64,000 bases of DNA. It comes from Arcicella rosea (GTDB taxonomy: Bacteria > Bacteroidota > Bacteroidia > Cytophagales > Spirosomataceae). The notes under the pieces are model-generated. The model did not search any database, was not told where the DNA came from, and saw only the letters and a list, made by a program, of their open reading frames with translations. The position numbers and the translations under genes were made by a program. Below, piece by piece: positions 43,038 to 52,351 of this stretch (position 1 is the stretch's first letter; the number at the start of each line of letters is the position of its first letter). The stretch covers positions 62,001 to 126,000 of the forward strand of contig NZ_JACHKT010000012.1 in the NCBI RefSeq assembly GCF_014204325.1, written 5' to 3'.

Positions 43038-44189
43038 CTACTGTTCATGCAAAGCCATTGCTGGTTGAATTTTGGCGGCTTGTCTGCTTGGATGATAAGC
43101 ACAAAGCGTAATGATGCCGTATAAAATTACGATAGAAAGCCCAATTGCCATCCAATAAATGCTGGTTTCTACATTGAACATGTGCATTAAAGGAACTTGC
43201 ACGGCAAAGAGTACTCCGATAAGTATGCCAAAAGTAGCAATTACCCACATTTCGCCCACAAATTGAATTTTAATATTGCCTGCGGTTGCTCCCATTGCCC
43301 GACGAACACCAATTTCTTCACGACGCTTAGCAATGTTTAAATTCAAAATGCCAAATAATCCCATTGCTACATTCACTAACAAAAAGACTGTAATAATCAG
43401 GAAAATAATAACAGGTACTAAAGCAAAATTATGTTGATTTTGGCGTTGGTCTGTCAGATAACTAACTTCTGTCGTCCAATCTTTAGCGATAGCACCTATA
43501 TCTTTCGTAAGCTTTGCTTCAAAATTGGCATCTGTGCCGGGTTTTACTTTTATCAGCACTTTATTGTAATCATATTTATCATCCGCAAGGTTAAAAATAC
43601 AAGGACTGTTATCCATAAATTCACCCTTTGCTTTGAAGTTTTCAATGACTCCAACTACTTTTTGATTCTCTCCAATAATTTTCCCTATTGGATTTACTTC
43701 GCCAAATAAAGCTTCTTGTACTTTTTTATTAATCACCACAGGTTTGAATTTCGCTACGACATCAGCCTTTTTAAACCAATTACCCAATATTGTTTTCATA
43801 CCCAAAGCCTTTGTAAAATCTTCATCCGCTGTATAATAATCAGCAAGAACAGAATGCTTTTGATAACTAATATTTCCATTACTCTGTGTAAATGAAAAAG
43901 GCGAATTATTAGACATTCTTGAAGCTACTTCTACCTCTGGATATGACCTAATTTTCTGAAAAACAGTATTCAATTTTTCAGCAATGGCTGTTGTATCTTG
44001 GTTTTTGTTCAAGTCCAAAGCCCAAACGTTTTCATATTCAAAACCGATAGGTTCTAAATAGTTTTTGAAGTTGTAACTTATCAGCGACATTACGCCGAAA
44101 AGTACCAAAAAGGAAAACCAAATCTCTACCATCAATAAAGTATGGTGTCGTCTTTTGTTCCAGATGAGTTTAAATAAATGAGATAACAT
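43038..44189 (-). CDS. MacB/FtsX-type ABC permease (second)
   Basis: The 383-residue permease has one N-terminal helix, a large periplasmic MacB_PCD domain of about 230 residues and three C-terminal FtsX helices (REEIGVRRAMGATAGNIKIQFVGE is the cytoplasmic coupling loop). It is similar in layout to the 44353 permease, so the two probably form a heterodimer driven by the ATPase at 45622. The gap to that gene (160 bp) holds simple repeats. Confidence 0.88.
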   Translation of the reverse strand: MLSHLFKLIWNKRRHHTLLMVEIWFSFLVLFGVMSLISYNFKNYLEPIGFEYENVWALDLNKNQDTTAIAEKLNTVFQKIRSYPEVEVASRMSNNSPFSFTQSNGNISYQKHSVLADYYTADEDFTKALGMKTILGNWFKKADVVAKFKPVVINKKVQEALFGEVNPIGKIIGENQKVVGVIENFKAKGEFMDNSPCIFNLADDKYDYNKVLIKVKPGTDANFEAKLTKDIGAIAKDWTTEVSYLTDQRQNQHNFALVPVIIFLIITVFLLVNVAMGLFGILNLNIAKRREEIGVRRAMGATAGNIKIQFVGEMWVIATFGILIGVLFAVQVPLMHMFNVETSIYWMAIGLSIVILYGIITLCAYHPSRQAAKIQPAMALHEQ

Positions 44190-44204
44190 ATCAATTGTGA
44201 TTTA

Positions 44205-44275
44205 GTGAGTGAGTGATTTAGTGATTGTTTCAGTTGTGAGTGAGTGAGTTGTGATTTAGTGATTATTTTTATTTG
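44205..44275. repeat. GAGTGAGTGATTTAGTGA simple repeats between the permeases
   Basis: GTGAGTGAGTGATTTAGTGA and GTGAGTGAGTTGTGATTTAG occur back to back. Same sequence class as at 40.9 and 41.5 kb. Confidence 0.6.
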
Positions 44276-44352
44276 TACTAATCAAAAAAAGCTCAAAACT
44301 CATTGCTAAAAAGCTAAAATGCCAAAATCCGATAGCCGAAGTCCGACAGCCT

Positions 44353-45597
44353 CTACGAGCTTTTCAGTGCATCAATTACTTTCATTTTTGACATCCTGAT
44401 GGCGGGAACTACGCCTGAAAGCAAACCAAAAATCAAACAAACCAATAAACTCACGCCAAATACACTAAAATTGATACTTAAATCGGCATGAAGAATTAAA
44501 CCACTGTCATTGAAAATACTGATGATGATGAGGGTAAGGATTAAAGCAAAAGAGCCGCCAATCATCGTAATAAAAATATTTTCAATAATAAATTGCCAAG
44601 CTAAAGAACTGGAAGGTGCGCCAAAAGCTTTACGAATCCCAATTTCTGAAGCTCTTTCCATGATTCTACTCACATTCAAATTCACTAAATTGATGGCAGG
44701 CAACCCCATCAACATCAGTACAATCAAGAAGACGCCAACATACAGAAAAATCTCTTGTCCATCTCTTAAAAAACCATACAAAAAAGTATCTACATACGTT
44801 TGAGCTTTGATATCGATAATATCAAACCTATTCCCCCAACTCATAATGGGTAAAGGAATTCTTCTGACAGAAGCGTCAAATTCATCTTGAATTACCTTAA
44901 AATCACTTTTATTTTTTGCCAAAATAATAGCCGTGAAATTACCTTGTAAGCCTTTGGATTGATAATTACTCTTAGGCAAATTATAAGGAAAAAATACATC
45001 CGAAAAAGTCATAATACGAGTAACAGGAGCAGATTTTACTACGCCAATTACTCTGAATTTCTCATTATCTACTTCTATACTTTTGCCAATGGCAGAAGCT
45101 GTTTCATCTTCAAAATACTGTTTTTTCATGGCATCCGTAATGACCACTACGTGTTCGCCATTGGCAATATTTTGTTCATTAAAAGGCTTTCCTTCTAAAA
45201 ATTCATAGTCGGTTACTTCCCAAAAAGTAGCATCACAAAACTTCGTACTTACTTTGATTCTTTTACCATTCAAATACGAATTAGCCGAGTTAATCATCGT
45301 TGAAAATCCTACTTTTTCGGGTGTCTTCAAAGATTTTAAATGTTCTTTAATGAAACTATAAGAAACAGGACCGCCATTCATAGAAGTTCTGGCTGAATCT
45401 CGCAAGGCAATGTTCATAATATAAAGCGACCTATCTCTTTTGTATTCTGGATAATGACTTCCGACTAAATGGTCGATAAAGGAAGTAATCACCATCAGCA
45501 CCGTGAGCGTCAGCGTAATACCGAAGAGCGTAATAAAAGTATAGAATGGATGCCGAAGAAGGACTTTCCACGCTATTTTAATGTAATTGAATAACAT
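44353..45597 (-). CDS. MacB/FtsX-type ABC permease (first)
   Basis: The 414-residue permease has an N-terminal helix (FYTFITLFGITLTLTVLMVITSF), a periplasmic MacB_PCD domain and three C-terminal helices with the coupling loop ERASEIGIRKAFGAPSSSL. It lies 24 bases after the ABC ATPase gene. Such mechanotransmission transporters work with an adaptor and TolC channel to expel peptides, lipoproteins or toxins from the periplasm; the substrate here is unknown. Confidence 0.9.
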   Translation of the reverse strand: MLFNYIKIAWKVLLRHPFYTFITLFGITLTLTVLMVITSFIDHLVGSHYPEYKRDRSLYIMNIALRDSARTSMNGGPVSYSFIKEHLKSLKTPEKVGFSTMINSANSYLNGKRIKVSTKFCDATFWEVTDYEFLEGKPFNEQNIANGEHVVVITDAMKKQYFEDETASAIGKSIEVDNEKFRVIGVVKSAPVTRIMTFSDVFFPYNLPKSNYQSKGLQGNFTAIILAKNKSDFKVIQDEFDASVRRIPLPIMSWGNRFDIIDIKAQTYVDTFLYGFLRDGQEIFLYVGVFLIVLMLMGLPAINLVNLNVSRIMERASEIGIRKAFGAPSSSLAWQFIIENIFITMIGGSFALILTLIIISIFNDSGLILHADLSINFSVFGVSLLVCLIFGLLSGVVPAIRMSKMKVIDALKSS

Positions 45598-45621
45598 GAT
45601 TTTTGAAATTTAGAGGTTAAA

Positions 45622-46284
45622 TTAAGATACTTGCGAGCCATCAAAAAGGCGTATCAAACGATGAGTTTTCTTTGCCATATTTTCATCGTGTGTTACCATT
45701 ACAATGGTACTTCCTGCTGCATTGAGTTGGAGCAGAATGTTCAAAATTTCATTGCCCATCGCACTGTCCAAATTCCCTGTTGGTTCATCGGCTAAAATGA
45801 TTTCAGGATTTCCAACAATGGCTCTGGCAATGGCAACACGTTGTTTTTGTCCGCCCGAAAGTTGGTTCGGAAAATGTTTCATTCTATTACTTAATCCTAC
45901 TTTTTCTAAGGCTTCTTTGGCGGCTTCTCTCCTACTTTTATTCGTTGAAGCACGATAAAGCAATGGAATTTCTACATTATCCAAAATGGATAAATCGTTA
46001 ATCAAGTGGAAGCTTTGAAAAATAAAACCGATTTTCTGGTTTCTTAAATATGCCAAATCTTTATCGGTAAATTTCTCAACGGGCTTATTATCAATGGCAA
46101 TTGTTCCCGTAGAAGGTTCGTCCAACAATCCCATGATGTTCAAAAGCGTACTTTTGCCACAGCCCGAAGGCCCCATGATGGATACAAATTCTCCTTTTTT
46201 GATGTCGATATTGATATTGTTCAATGCCAATGTTTCAATATTGCTGGTCTGATAGACCTTCTCGATGTTGCTGAGTTTAATCAT
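45622..46284 (-). CDS. ABC transporter ATP-binding protein (LolD/MacB type)
   Basis: The 220-residue ATPase has Walker A GPSGCGKSTLLN near residue 40, Q-loop FIFQSFHLI, signature LSGGQKQRVAIARAI, Walker B ILADEPTGNLD and H-loop VTHDENMA. It is a stand-alone nucleotide-binding protein of the LolD/MacB class. It starts 2 bases from the end of the TolC-type gene and precedes the permeases, so it is in the same operon. Confidence 0.95.
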   Translation of the reverse strand: MIKLSNIEKVYQTSNIETLALNNINIDIKKGEFVSIMGPSGCGKSTLLNIMGLLDEPSTGTIAIDNKPVEKFTDKDLAYLRNQKIGFIFQSFHLINDLSILDNVEIPLLYRASTNKSRREAAKEALEKVGLSNRMKHFPNQLSGGQKQRVAIARAIVGNPEIILADEPTGNLDSAMGNEILNILLQLNAAGSTIVMVTHDENMAKKTHRLIRLFDGSQVS

Positions 46285-46286
46285 GA

Positions 46287-47732
46287 TTATTTTCTAAGAT
46301 TTAAAGATTCATTTAATTCAAAATCGTATAAAGTATAATATCGTAAAGTATAATACGCTCGCCAGTAATCTCTGAGGGCAACGATATAATCTCGTTTGGC
46401 TCGGTCTTTCTCTTGCAAAGCAATGCCCAAATCTGTAATACTCAAATCAGCTAAAATGTACCTGTCTTGTGCTATTTGATAACGTTTGGTAGCAATTCCA
46501 TCGGTTTCTGCGGTAAGCTTTACTTGTTTTTGTAACATTTCAAAAAGTGTTACTTGGGTATAAATCTGTTGTTCAAATGTCAGCTTGTCTTGTTCAACAC
46601 TTTGCTGGGTGAGTTGTAAATTCGCCTTGGCGGTTTCTGTTCGGGCTTTCGACCTTCCCCAATCCATGATGGGCAAAGTAAACTGAATTTCTACAAATTC
46701 ACGGTCTTGAGCATTTTTGTAAATATCCAAAGGTTTTGCTCCTCGATTCGACAAACCAAAAGCGACATTCAAATTGGCATTCAAACCATTTTCGGCTTTG
46801 GCTTTGTTCAAATCTCTTTCAGCTTCAAGGATTCTTCTTCTAAAAGCAATCGCATCTGAGCGACTTCCCAAAGCCGCTTGAATGGCTTTTTGTGCATCAA
46901 TTTCAAAGTTTTTAATCTGAAAAGGAATCGCCAAATCAAACTTATTGGCTTCTCTGTAACCAATGTAAGCTTTCAATTGCAACATGGCTACTTCTGCTTG
47001 TTGCTTGGCAGATGCTAAATCTTTTTGGGCATTTAGCACCGACAAACGCAATTGTAAAATGTCATTTTCAGAAATTTTACCCAATTCCAACCTTTTTGAA
47101 GCAATTTTATAGAGCGTGTCATTATTACTTCGGTTCTTTTCGGCAATCTGTAAATTCACTTGAGCAATCAATAAATCAAAGTAATAATCACTCACATTTA
47201 ATGAAACCTTTTCTAAAGATTCCAAAAAAACTTGCTGACTTTCTGAATACTTCAAAGGCTCAATTTGCTTGTCCCACTTCATTTGATTGTAGCGAAAAAG
47301 TGGTTGGCTTAGTCCAAAAGCCACAGGTACGCCATTGTACAAAGTAGAATTTCGTTCAAAATCATCAAAGCGTTGCAATTGCTTTTGTATGAAAATCGTT
47401 CCGCCTGTCTTGGCTATACTTTGACTCAACGCAAGCGTTAAAGTAGAGTTATTGTTGGAAACCGACTGAAAAGCCACCGTTCCATCAGGTTGCAGTACTT
47501 GAATAAAAGAACGAGTAAAACTTGGCAAAGCACCGCTCAAACTTAATTGCGGTTTAAAATCCGCTTGAAAAGATTTAAATCGCCAAAAATCCGTTTCCTT
47601 TTGGGTAGAAGCCTGTTTGGCGGCGATAGATTTATCTTTTGCCATTTGTACTGCCTCTTCTAAACTTAATGCTGTTTGTTGTGCAAAGGAAATATTACTG
47701 ATGAACAACAAAGCGAGTAAAATCTTTTTCAT
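46287..47732 (-). CDS. TolC-family outer membrane efflux protein
   Basis: The 481-residue protein has a signal peptide (ending ISFAQQ) and two coiled OEP repeats, each with long alternating helices (ALSLEEAVQMAKDKSIAAKQ; FDLAIPFQIKNFEIDAQKAI). It forms the outer-membrane exit duct for the adaptor and ABC components of the cluster. Its ATG overlaps the end of the adaptor gene by 4 bases, a sign of translational coupling. Confidence 0.9.
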   Translation of the reverse strand: MKKILLALLFISNISFAQQTALSLEEAVQMAKDKSIAAKQASTQKETDFWRFKSFQADFKPQLSLSGALPSFTRSFIQVLQPDGTVAFQSVSNNNSTLTLALSQSIAKTGGTIFIQKQLQRFDDFERNSTLYNGVPVAFGLSQPLFRYNQMKWDKQIEPLKYSESQQVFLESLEKVSLNVSDYYFDLLIAQVNLQIAEKNRSNNDTLYKIASKRLELGKISENDILQLRLSVLNAQKDLASAKQQAEVAMLQLKAYIGYREANKFDLAIPFQIKNFEIDAQKAIQAALGSRSDAIAFRRRILEAERDLNKAKAENGLNANLNVAFGLSNRGAKPLDIYKNAQDREFVEIQFTLPIMDWGRSKARTETAKANLQLTQQSVEQDKLTFEQQIYTQVTLFEMLQKQVKLTAETDGIATKRYQIAQDRYILADLSITDLGIALQEKDRAKRDYIVALRDYWRAYYTLRYYTLYDFELNESLNLRK

Positions 47733-48979
47733 CGTTGTTCAATTTTAATTTCCTGCAAATGTTCGTATTGACTCAAATCCGAAATAATCACTTTCTCGCC
47801 TGCTTGAATCCCGCTTTTGATTTCCACATAATCGAAATTCGACAAACCAATTTCTACTTCTCTCCTTTTGGCAATGCCCTTTTCCAAGACAAACACTGAC
47901 GTTTTTCTTTTACCATTAAAAGCCGGCCCATTGGCAACACGCACGGCATTGGCAATGCGATTGGTGACGATAAAAACTTCTACTTTCATATTGGGACGAA
48001 GTGATGCGTGTTTATTATCATCTAATGCAATTGAAAATTGTACAATGCCATTGGCTACCGAAGGTTTTATTTGTACAACTATGCCACGCAAACTGATTTC
48101 ATTGACTTTCACAATCACAGGAATGCCCACTTTCAATTGGTCGGAATAGGTATCCGAGCAAGACCCTTCAACCCGAAAACTGCCCAAATCAGCCAATTTT
48201 GCCAACATTTCACCTTCGTTGACGGCAGAACCAATTTTATCATTCACCCAAGTAAGCACACCCGCACGGTCGGCAACAATATCCGCCATCGTGATTTTAT
48301 GTTGCAATTCTTTTAAATTCTTACTTTCAATTTGGGCATTCAATTCCGACTCACGCACATTTGCCCCCACAGATTTGCGGTGATAATTCAATTCGTTTTC
48401 TAATTGAGCTTTTTCTAATTCAGCAATTTTCAAGATGTTTTCAGCTTTGGTGACATCTTCTTGTGTGCGTCCGCCCACTTTTTGCAGACGTTTGGTATCT
48501 TCCAAATCAGCTTTCAAGCGGTTGATAGTCAGCGATTTTATTTTATCACTGATGTCGGAATCATAGATTTTTTTATCCAAATCCATCTTGAGTTTTCCGA
48601 TGCTATTTTGTTTCAAAGCCAATTGGTCTTTGAGTTTTTCCAGTTCGATAAGCGTCAGCGATTTATCTAAATCCATAATCGGCTGACCAGCCTTTACAGC
48701 AGCACCTGTGCTAAAAAACACCTTTTTGATACTGGCTTTTATCGGACTGGTAATGCTTTGTTCAAAAGCAGGAATTACTTCGCCCGAAGCCGTCAGCGTA
48801 TTTTCCACACTACCGATTTCAGCCACCGCCGTTCTGATTTTAGAAGCTTCCAAAGAAGATTGAAGCGAATTTCTAAAAAAGTACAACAACACAAGCAAGG
48901 CAAACATAAGCGACAAACCGATAAACCACTTTTTTGATTTCCGTTGATTAATAAGGTTTTGAGAGATTTCTTTGTCCAT
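47729..48979 (-). CDS. HlyD/MacA-type periplasmic adaptor
   Basis: The 416-residue protein has one N-terminal membrane helix (KWFIGLSLMFALLVLLYFF), a split lipoyl domain (SPIKASIKKVFFSTGAAVKAGQPI) around a long coiled-coil hairpin (about residues 105-235), a beta-barrel domain and a membrane-proximal domain. It bridges the permeases and the TolC duct. It is the first gene of the export operon and follows the sigma-54-like site. Confidence 0.9.
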   Translation of the reverse strand: MDKEISQNLINQRKSKKWFIGLSLMFALLVLLYFFRNSLQSSLEASKIRTAVAEIGSVENTLTASGEVIPAFEQSITSPIKASIKKVFFSTGAAVKAGQPIMDLDKSLTLIELEKLKDQLALKQNSIGKLKMDLDKKIYDSDISDKIKSLTINRLKADLEDTKRLQKVGGRTQEDVTKAENILKIAELEKAQLENELNYHRKSVGANVRESELNAQIESKNLKELQHKITMADIVADRAGVLTWVNDKIGSAVNEGEMLAKLADLGSFRVEGSCSDTYSDQLKVGIPVIVKVNEISLRGIVVQIKPSVANGIVQFSIALDDNKHASLRPNMKVEVFIVTNRIANAVRVANGPAFNGKRKTSVFVLEKGIAKRREVEIGLSNFDYVEIKSGIQAGEKVIISDLSQYEHLQEIKIEQR

Positions 48980-49005
48980 AATACTATAAGATTTGCTATT
49001 AGTAT

Positions 49006-49022
49006 TTCAAACACAATGCCAA
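49006..49022 (-). promoter_or_regulatory. Candidate sigma-54 promoter of the export operon
   Basis: The minus strand reads TTGGCATTGTGTTTGAA, against the consensus TTGGCACGnnnnTTGCW. The -24 GG and -12 G are at the right spacing; the -12 C is A. It lies about 27-43 bases before the adaptor ATG, and the cluster encodes a sigma-54 activator. Confidence 0.45.
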
Positions 49023-49149
49023 ACGACAAATCATTGATTATCAATAAATTAAACAAACAAAGAAGTGCAATAAACGTGCGATTTAGCACAGTTTGTGCGA
49101 GAAAGAACAAAGTAGGTTTAAGAAGAAAATTTGATGACAAACAGAGGAA

Positions 49150-49483
49150 TATTGGAGGTTGCAGAAACTTCTATGCAAGTCAACAAAGGAGTTTTGCAGG
49201 GATACTTTAGGATTTTGTTTGTTTACAATGAAGTTTTGTAAACTTACATCAACATTTTGTTGGTTTACAATAAAGCTCTGCAAGTCTGCAAAAAAGTTTT
49301 GCAAGGTTACAGAGAAATTTTGTTGGTTTACAATGGTTTTTTGAAGGTTAAATCCATTGCTCTGAAGGCAACAAAAAGTCAAATTAAGCTTACAAAATAC
49401 CTTTGTAAGGTTGCAAAACAATTTTGTAAGCTTACAGAAAAGTTTTGTTTGTTTACAAAAAAGCTATGTAAACAAACAAAATT
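49150..49483. repeat. Array of about fifteen 21-bp units with dyad cores
   Basis: Units repeat with period 21 (one unit is 20). The core is TTTTGTAAGnTTACAnAA, itself nearly palindromic; for example TTTTGTAAGCTTACAGAAAA near 49422. Identity between units is loose. Both strands are open as heptad-like peptides because 21 is a multiple of three; I reject a coding role. Confidence 0.8.
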
Positions 49484-49726
49484 ATCCCATCAACCATCAT
49501 AGATGTAGATTTAACCAAAGGCAATTTCTTGCAAGCCTACACAGAAATTTTATTGACTAACAAGAAGCTATTGTAAGGGTGATTTACCGTTTAATAAGTT
49601 TCTAATGGAGTATTTTGGGAATGATTGGAAATTTTGCTATGTTTAAAATGAAGAACCTTAAATTAGATTTGAGGCTTTCTATAATCTAATTTTAATAATT
49701 GTGAGTTTTAATACAATTTAAAGCCG
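49484..49726. other. Intergenic region before the PIN-like gene
   Basis: Beyond the end of the array no repeat, frame or clear promoter box was found. Confidence 0.5.
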
Positions 49727-51175
49727 ATGATAAGAATATATCTTGATTGGAACGTAATTAGTAATTTTAAAAAAAACGATTTTAAAGAACTAAAAGATTT
49801 CATAACAAACAATAAAAATAAATTCATTTTCCCTTATTCCCCTGCACATTTTAGAGATTTAATGAAAAGTTTTTCTCCTGAAAATCAATACTTTAATGAG
49901 GACTTAAAGTCATTAGAGTATTTGTCTGAAAATCATTTAATGGAGTGGCAAACAGATAAAGTTAAACCTTTTTTTTTTACACCAAAAGCTTACTTTGATA
50001 GAGTAAAAAACAAAGAAAATATTTTTCCTTTAATGGATATTGAAAACGTATTTGGAACACTTGATAAAGGCACTTCTGAATTTGGGATAGTGTCAAAAAC
50101 AATTGAAACTCTATACAAATCACTACCCATAGGCTTTATGATAAATGATGAAAATAGGGATATTCTTTCCAAAATGTTTCCAAATTTAAGTAAAACCTCT
50201 AATACATGGGATTTGATGAAATCATTTAGTCTTTTCTCTGAAAACTTACTAAAAGATGGCAAATATTACAAAGACTTACGGAAGTCATTAGCCGACAAAG
50301 GACTCAAATTAGAATCAAATTCTGGCAATTGGCAAGAAGAAGAAGTAATCAAAAACATTGATAATTTTCTAAAGGCTTCAGGATTAAATAAAACTTTTTT
50401 AGAATATGTCAATCTTATATTTGAGCAAAGAAAAGAAGCTGTAAACAGGTATGAATTTTTTACTAGTGCTTATTTGATGTTTGATATGATTGGGTACAAA
50501 GTAGATAAACTTCCTAAACCTACAGATACTATGCAAAATATACAAATAGATGCCGAACATTCATTTTATGCAGCTCACTGTGATTACTTTATTGCATCAG
50601 ATAAAAACTTATTAATAAAATCAAAAGTGTTATATAATGAATTTAATATTTCTACTCTGGCATTAACACCCAAAGAATTCTTGAGCCATATCAATGAAGT
50701 TATTCATTCCAATAGTTCGAAAGATTATTTTTTAAAAGAAGTATTTAGTTTTATAAAAAGTGATTATGTTATTGAATCACATGAAGCATCATCTATTGGT
50801 AATGAGTTTAAAATATTTGGTTTAAAACTTCCAATATATTATTTCAATTTTTTCAATAGTGTCATACTAATACCTAATGATGATAGTGATACAATTATTC
50901 TTACTTTTAAAAAAGTTTTTAAGCACTATTCTGATTTTATTTATTATTCTGAAACTGAAAGAGTATTAGATGATATTTGTAATTTTTTTGGACAAGTTGA
51001 GACAAAAGAAGACTTTGAAAAGAAGAAGAAAGAATTTATTTATGAGAATATTGGAACTGAATTTATGTGGGATTTAGGTAGCGTAGTTATTATTCTCCAA
51101 AAAGACGAAACAAACCAAAGACCTATTTTAACGTACATTATTTTGCCATCTTTGGAGCTATCTCCAAAGATATAA
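49727..51175 (+). CDS. Large protein with PIN-like nuclease features
   Basis: The 482-residue protein starts IRIYLDWNVISNFKK, with an acidic residue at the end of the first strand as in PIN domains, followed by YSPAHFRDLMKS. Around residue 270-300, DAEHSFYAAHCDYFIASDKNL matches the PIN C-terminal pattern of an acidic residue, a helix and xxSD/xTxD. The roughly 220 residues between are an insertion, and about 150 residues follow. If active it would be a metal-dependent RNase, possibly a toxin or defence effector. No antitoxin-like gene is adjacent. More AT-rich than its neighbours. Confidence 0.6.
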   Translation: MIRIYLDWNVISNFKKNDFKELKDFITNNKNKFIFPYSPAHFRDLMKSFSPENQYFNEDLKSLEYLSENHLMEWQTDKVKPFFFTPKAYFDRVKNKENIFPLMDIENVFGTLDKGTSEFGIVSKTIETLYKSLPIGFMINDENRDILSKMFPNLSKTSNTWDLMKSFSLFSENLLKDGKYYKDLRKSLADKGLKLESNSGNWQEEEVIKNIDNFLKASGLNKTFLEYVNLIFEQRKEAVNRYEFFTSAYLMFDMIGYKVDKLPKPTDTMQNIQIDAEHSFYAAHCDYFIASDKNLLIKSKVLYNEFNISTLALTPKEFLSHINEVIHSNSSKDYFLKEVFSFIKSDYVIESHEASSIGNEFKIFGLKLPIYYFNFFNSVILIPNDDSDTIILTFKKVFKHYSDFIYYSETERVLDDICNFFGQVETKEDFEKKKKEFIYENIGTEFMWDLGSVVIILQKDETNQRPILTYIILPSLELSPKI

Positions 51176-51182
51176 ACTCTTG

Positions 51183-51280
51183 CTTTTCTTTGCCGAAGTT
51201 CGTGTCTCCACGAACTTCTTTTTTGATAAATAATCACAGTCAACAAATAGTCGTCCGTAAAGACACGGACAAGGGCTAAA
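51183..51280. repeat. Double-hairpin repeat, copy 1
   Basis: GAAGTTCGTG, loop TCTC, CACGAACTTC then TTTTTT, followed after a short spacer by CAACAAATAGTCGTCCGT and CACGGAC. It lies right after the PIN-like gene and may terminate it. Confidence 0.8.
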
Positions 51281-51328
51281 AAACCCTATCCGTTAGTAGC
51301 AAAACTATAAAAAATCAGACATATAAAC

Positions 51329-51889
51329 ATGATTAAAACCCTCGTAACAATTTTATGCTTTACACTAATGATATCGTGTAAGTGTAAGCAATTATATTTA
51401 ACGGAGAATGATAGCCTTTGGGCAAAATCATATGAAAAAGGTGATGTAGCTATCTTTCAGTCAAATAGAGATGTAAACAGAAAAGATACAATAACTATTT
51501 TGAATAAATCACATACATTGCCCGGCTCAGACTGCAATCCGTTAGTTTCTTCAACCAGCTCAGAGTTTTATTTGATAGAAGCTAAATTTCAACACGAAGG
51601 ACAAACGAATGATTCAGACTATTTACTTCAACTAAATAAGGAAGAAGATGGCTCTGCTATTCCTATCATAAGAATTTTTGATATTGAATTCAACGGCTCA
51701 ACTCTTAGAGATACAGTTGTAACCTTAGATAAATTTGGTGCCCAAAATTGCTATTCATTTAATAACTTTCAAAGCTTCAATAATTTTCCAAACTTTAAAA
51801 TAAGAAATTTCGTGTGGAGTAAAAAAATGGGTTTAATTCAATATACAACTGAGAAAGGAGAAAAATACGAACTTCTTAAGAGGTCATAA
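51329..51889 (+). CDS. Hypothetical lipoprotein
   Basis: The 186-residue protein has a lipoprotein signal (LCFTLMISCKCKQ, cysteine about residue 17). The mature part has no recognised domain; two further cysteines (PGSDCNPL and AQNCYSF) could form a disulfide. It is boxed between copies of the double-hairpin repeat on both sides, a layout shared with the PIN-like gene. Confidence 0.65.
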   Translation: MIKTLVTILCFTLMISCKCKQLYLTENDSLWAKSYEKGDVAIFQSNRDVNRKDTITILNKSHTLPGSDCNPLVSSTSSEFYLIEAKFQHEGQTNDSDYLLQLNKEEDGSAIPIIRIFDIEFNGSTLRDTVVTLDKFGAQNCYSFNNFQSFNNFPNFKIRNFVWSKKMGLIQYTTEKGEKYELLKRS

Positions 51890-51892
51890 ATT

Positions 51893-51993
51893 CTGCCGAA
51901 GTTCGTGTCTCCACGAACTTCTTTTTTGATAGATAATTAAAGTACCATCACAGTCAACAAATAGTCGTCCGTGAAGACACGGACAACGGCTGA
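51893..51993. repeat. Double-hairpin repeat, copy 2
   Basis: GAAGTTCGTGTCTCCACGAA and then CTTC with a T-run, spacer, then GTCCGTGAAGACACGGAC as a second perfect 7-bp hairpin. Confidence 0.8.
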
Positions 51994-52125
51994 GTACTTC
52001 TTTTTGATAAATAATTAAAGCACCATCCAGTCAACAAATAGTTGTCCGTGTCACTCATGGCATGACTGACAATAGATTGTTTTACTCAACATCATTTGAT
52101 AAGTCATGCCATGAGTATATAGGGC
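51994..52125. repeat. Double-hairpin repeat, copy 3, carrying a 15-bp palindrome
   Basis: The first hairpin is mostly lost and the second stops after TTGTCCGTGTC. There a segment of about 70 bp begins, bounded by perfect inverted arms ACTCATGGCATGACT (about 52052-52066) and AGTCATGCCATGAGT (about 52104-52118). Confidence 0.65.
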
Positions 52126-52134
52126 TAATTCATT

Positions 52135-52235
52135 TTGCCAAAGTGCGTGTCTCCACGAACTTCTTTTTGATAAATAATTAAAAATATTACAACAGTCAAC
52201 AAATAGTCGTCCGTGAAGACACGGACAACGGCTCT
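52135..52235. repeat. Double-hairpin repeat, copy 4
   Basis: Same two-part structure as copy 2; the first arm is AAGTGCGTGTCTCCACGAAC with one mismatch in the stem. The second hairpin is GTCCGTGAAGACACGGAC. Confidence 0.75.
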
Positions 52236-52351
52236 GCGATTACAATCAAACGAACATAAAGTCATTCTTCAAATCATTTAATTTTAAGTAAATAGGGTAA
52301 AAAAAGGCATTTTTAGCCTTATGTTTACAATACTCTCAAATGAAATGATTT

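Noticed and set aside
49083-49421. Open frame of about 110 codons with heptad-like repeats (LQN, NQQN) on the minus strand
   Set aside because: It lies across a 21-bp array; a period divisible by three leaves several frames open on both strands, and there is no conserved start or fold.
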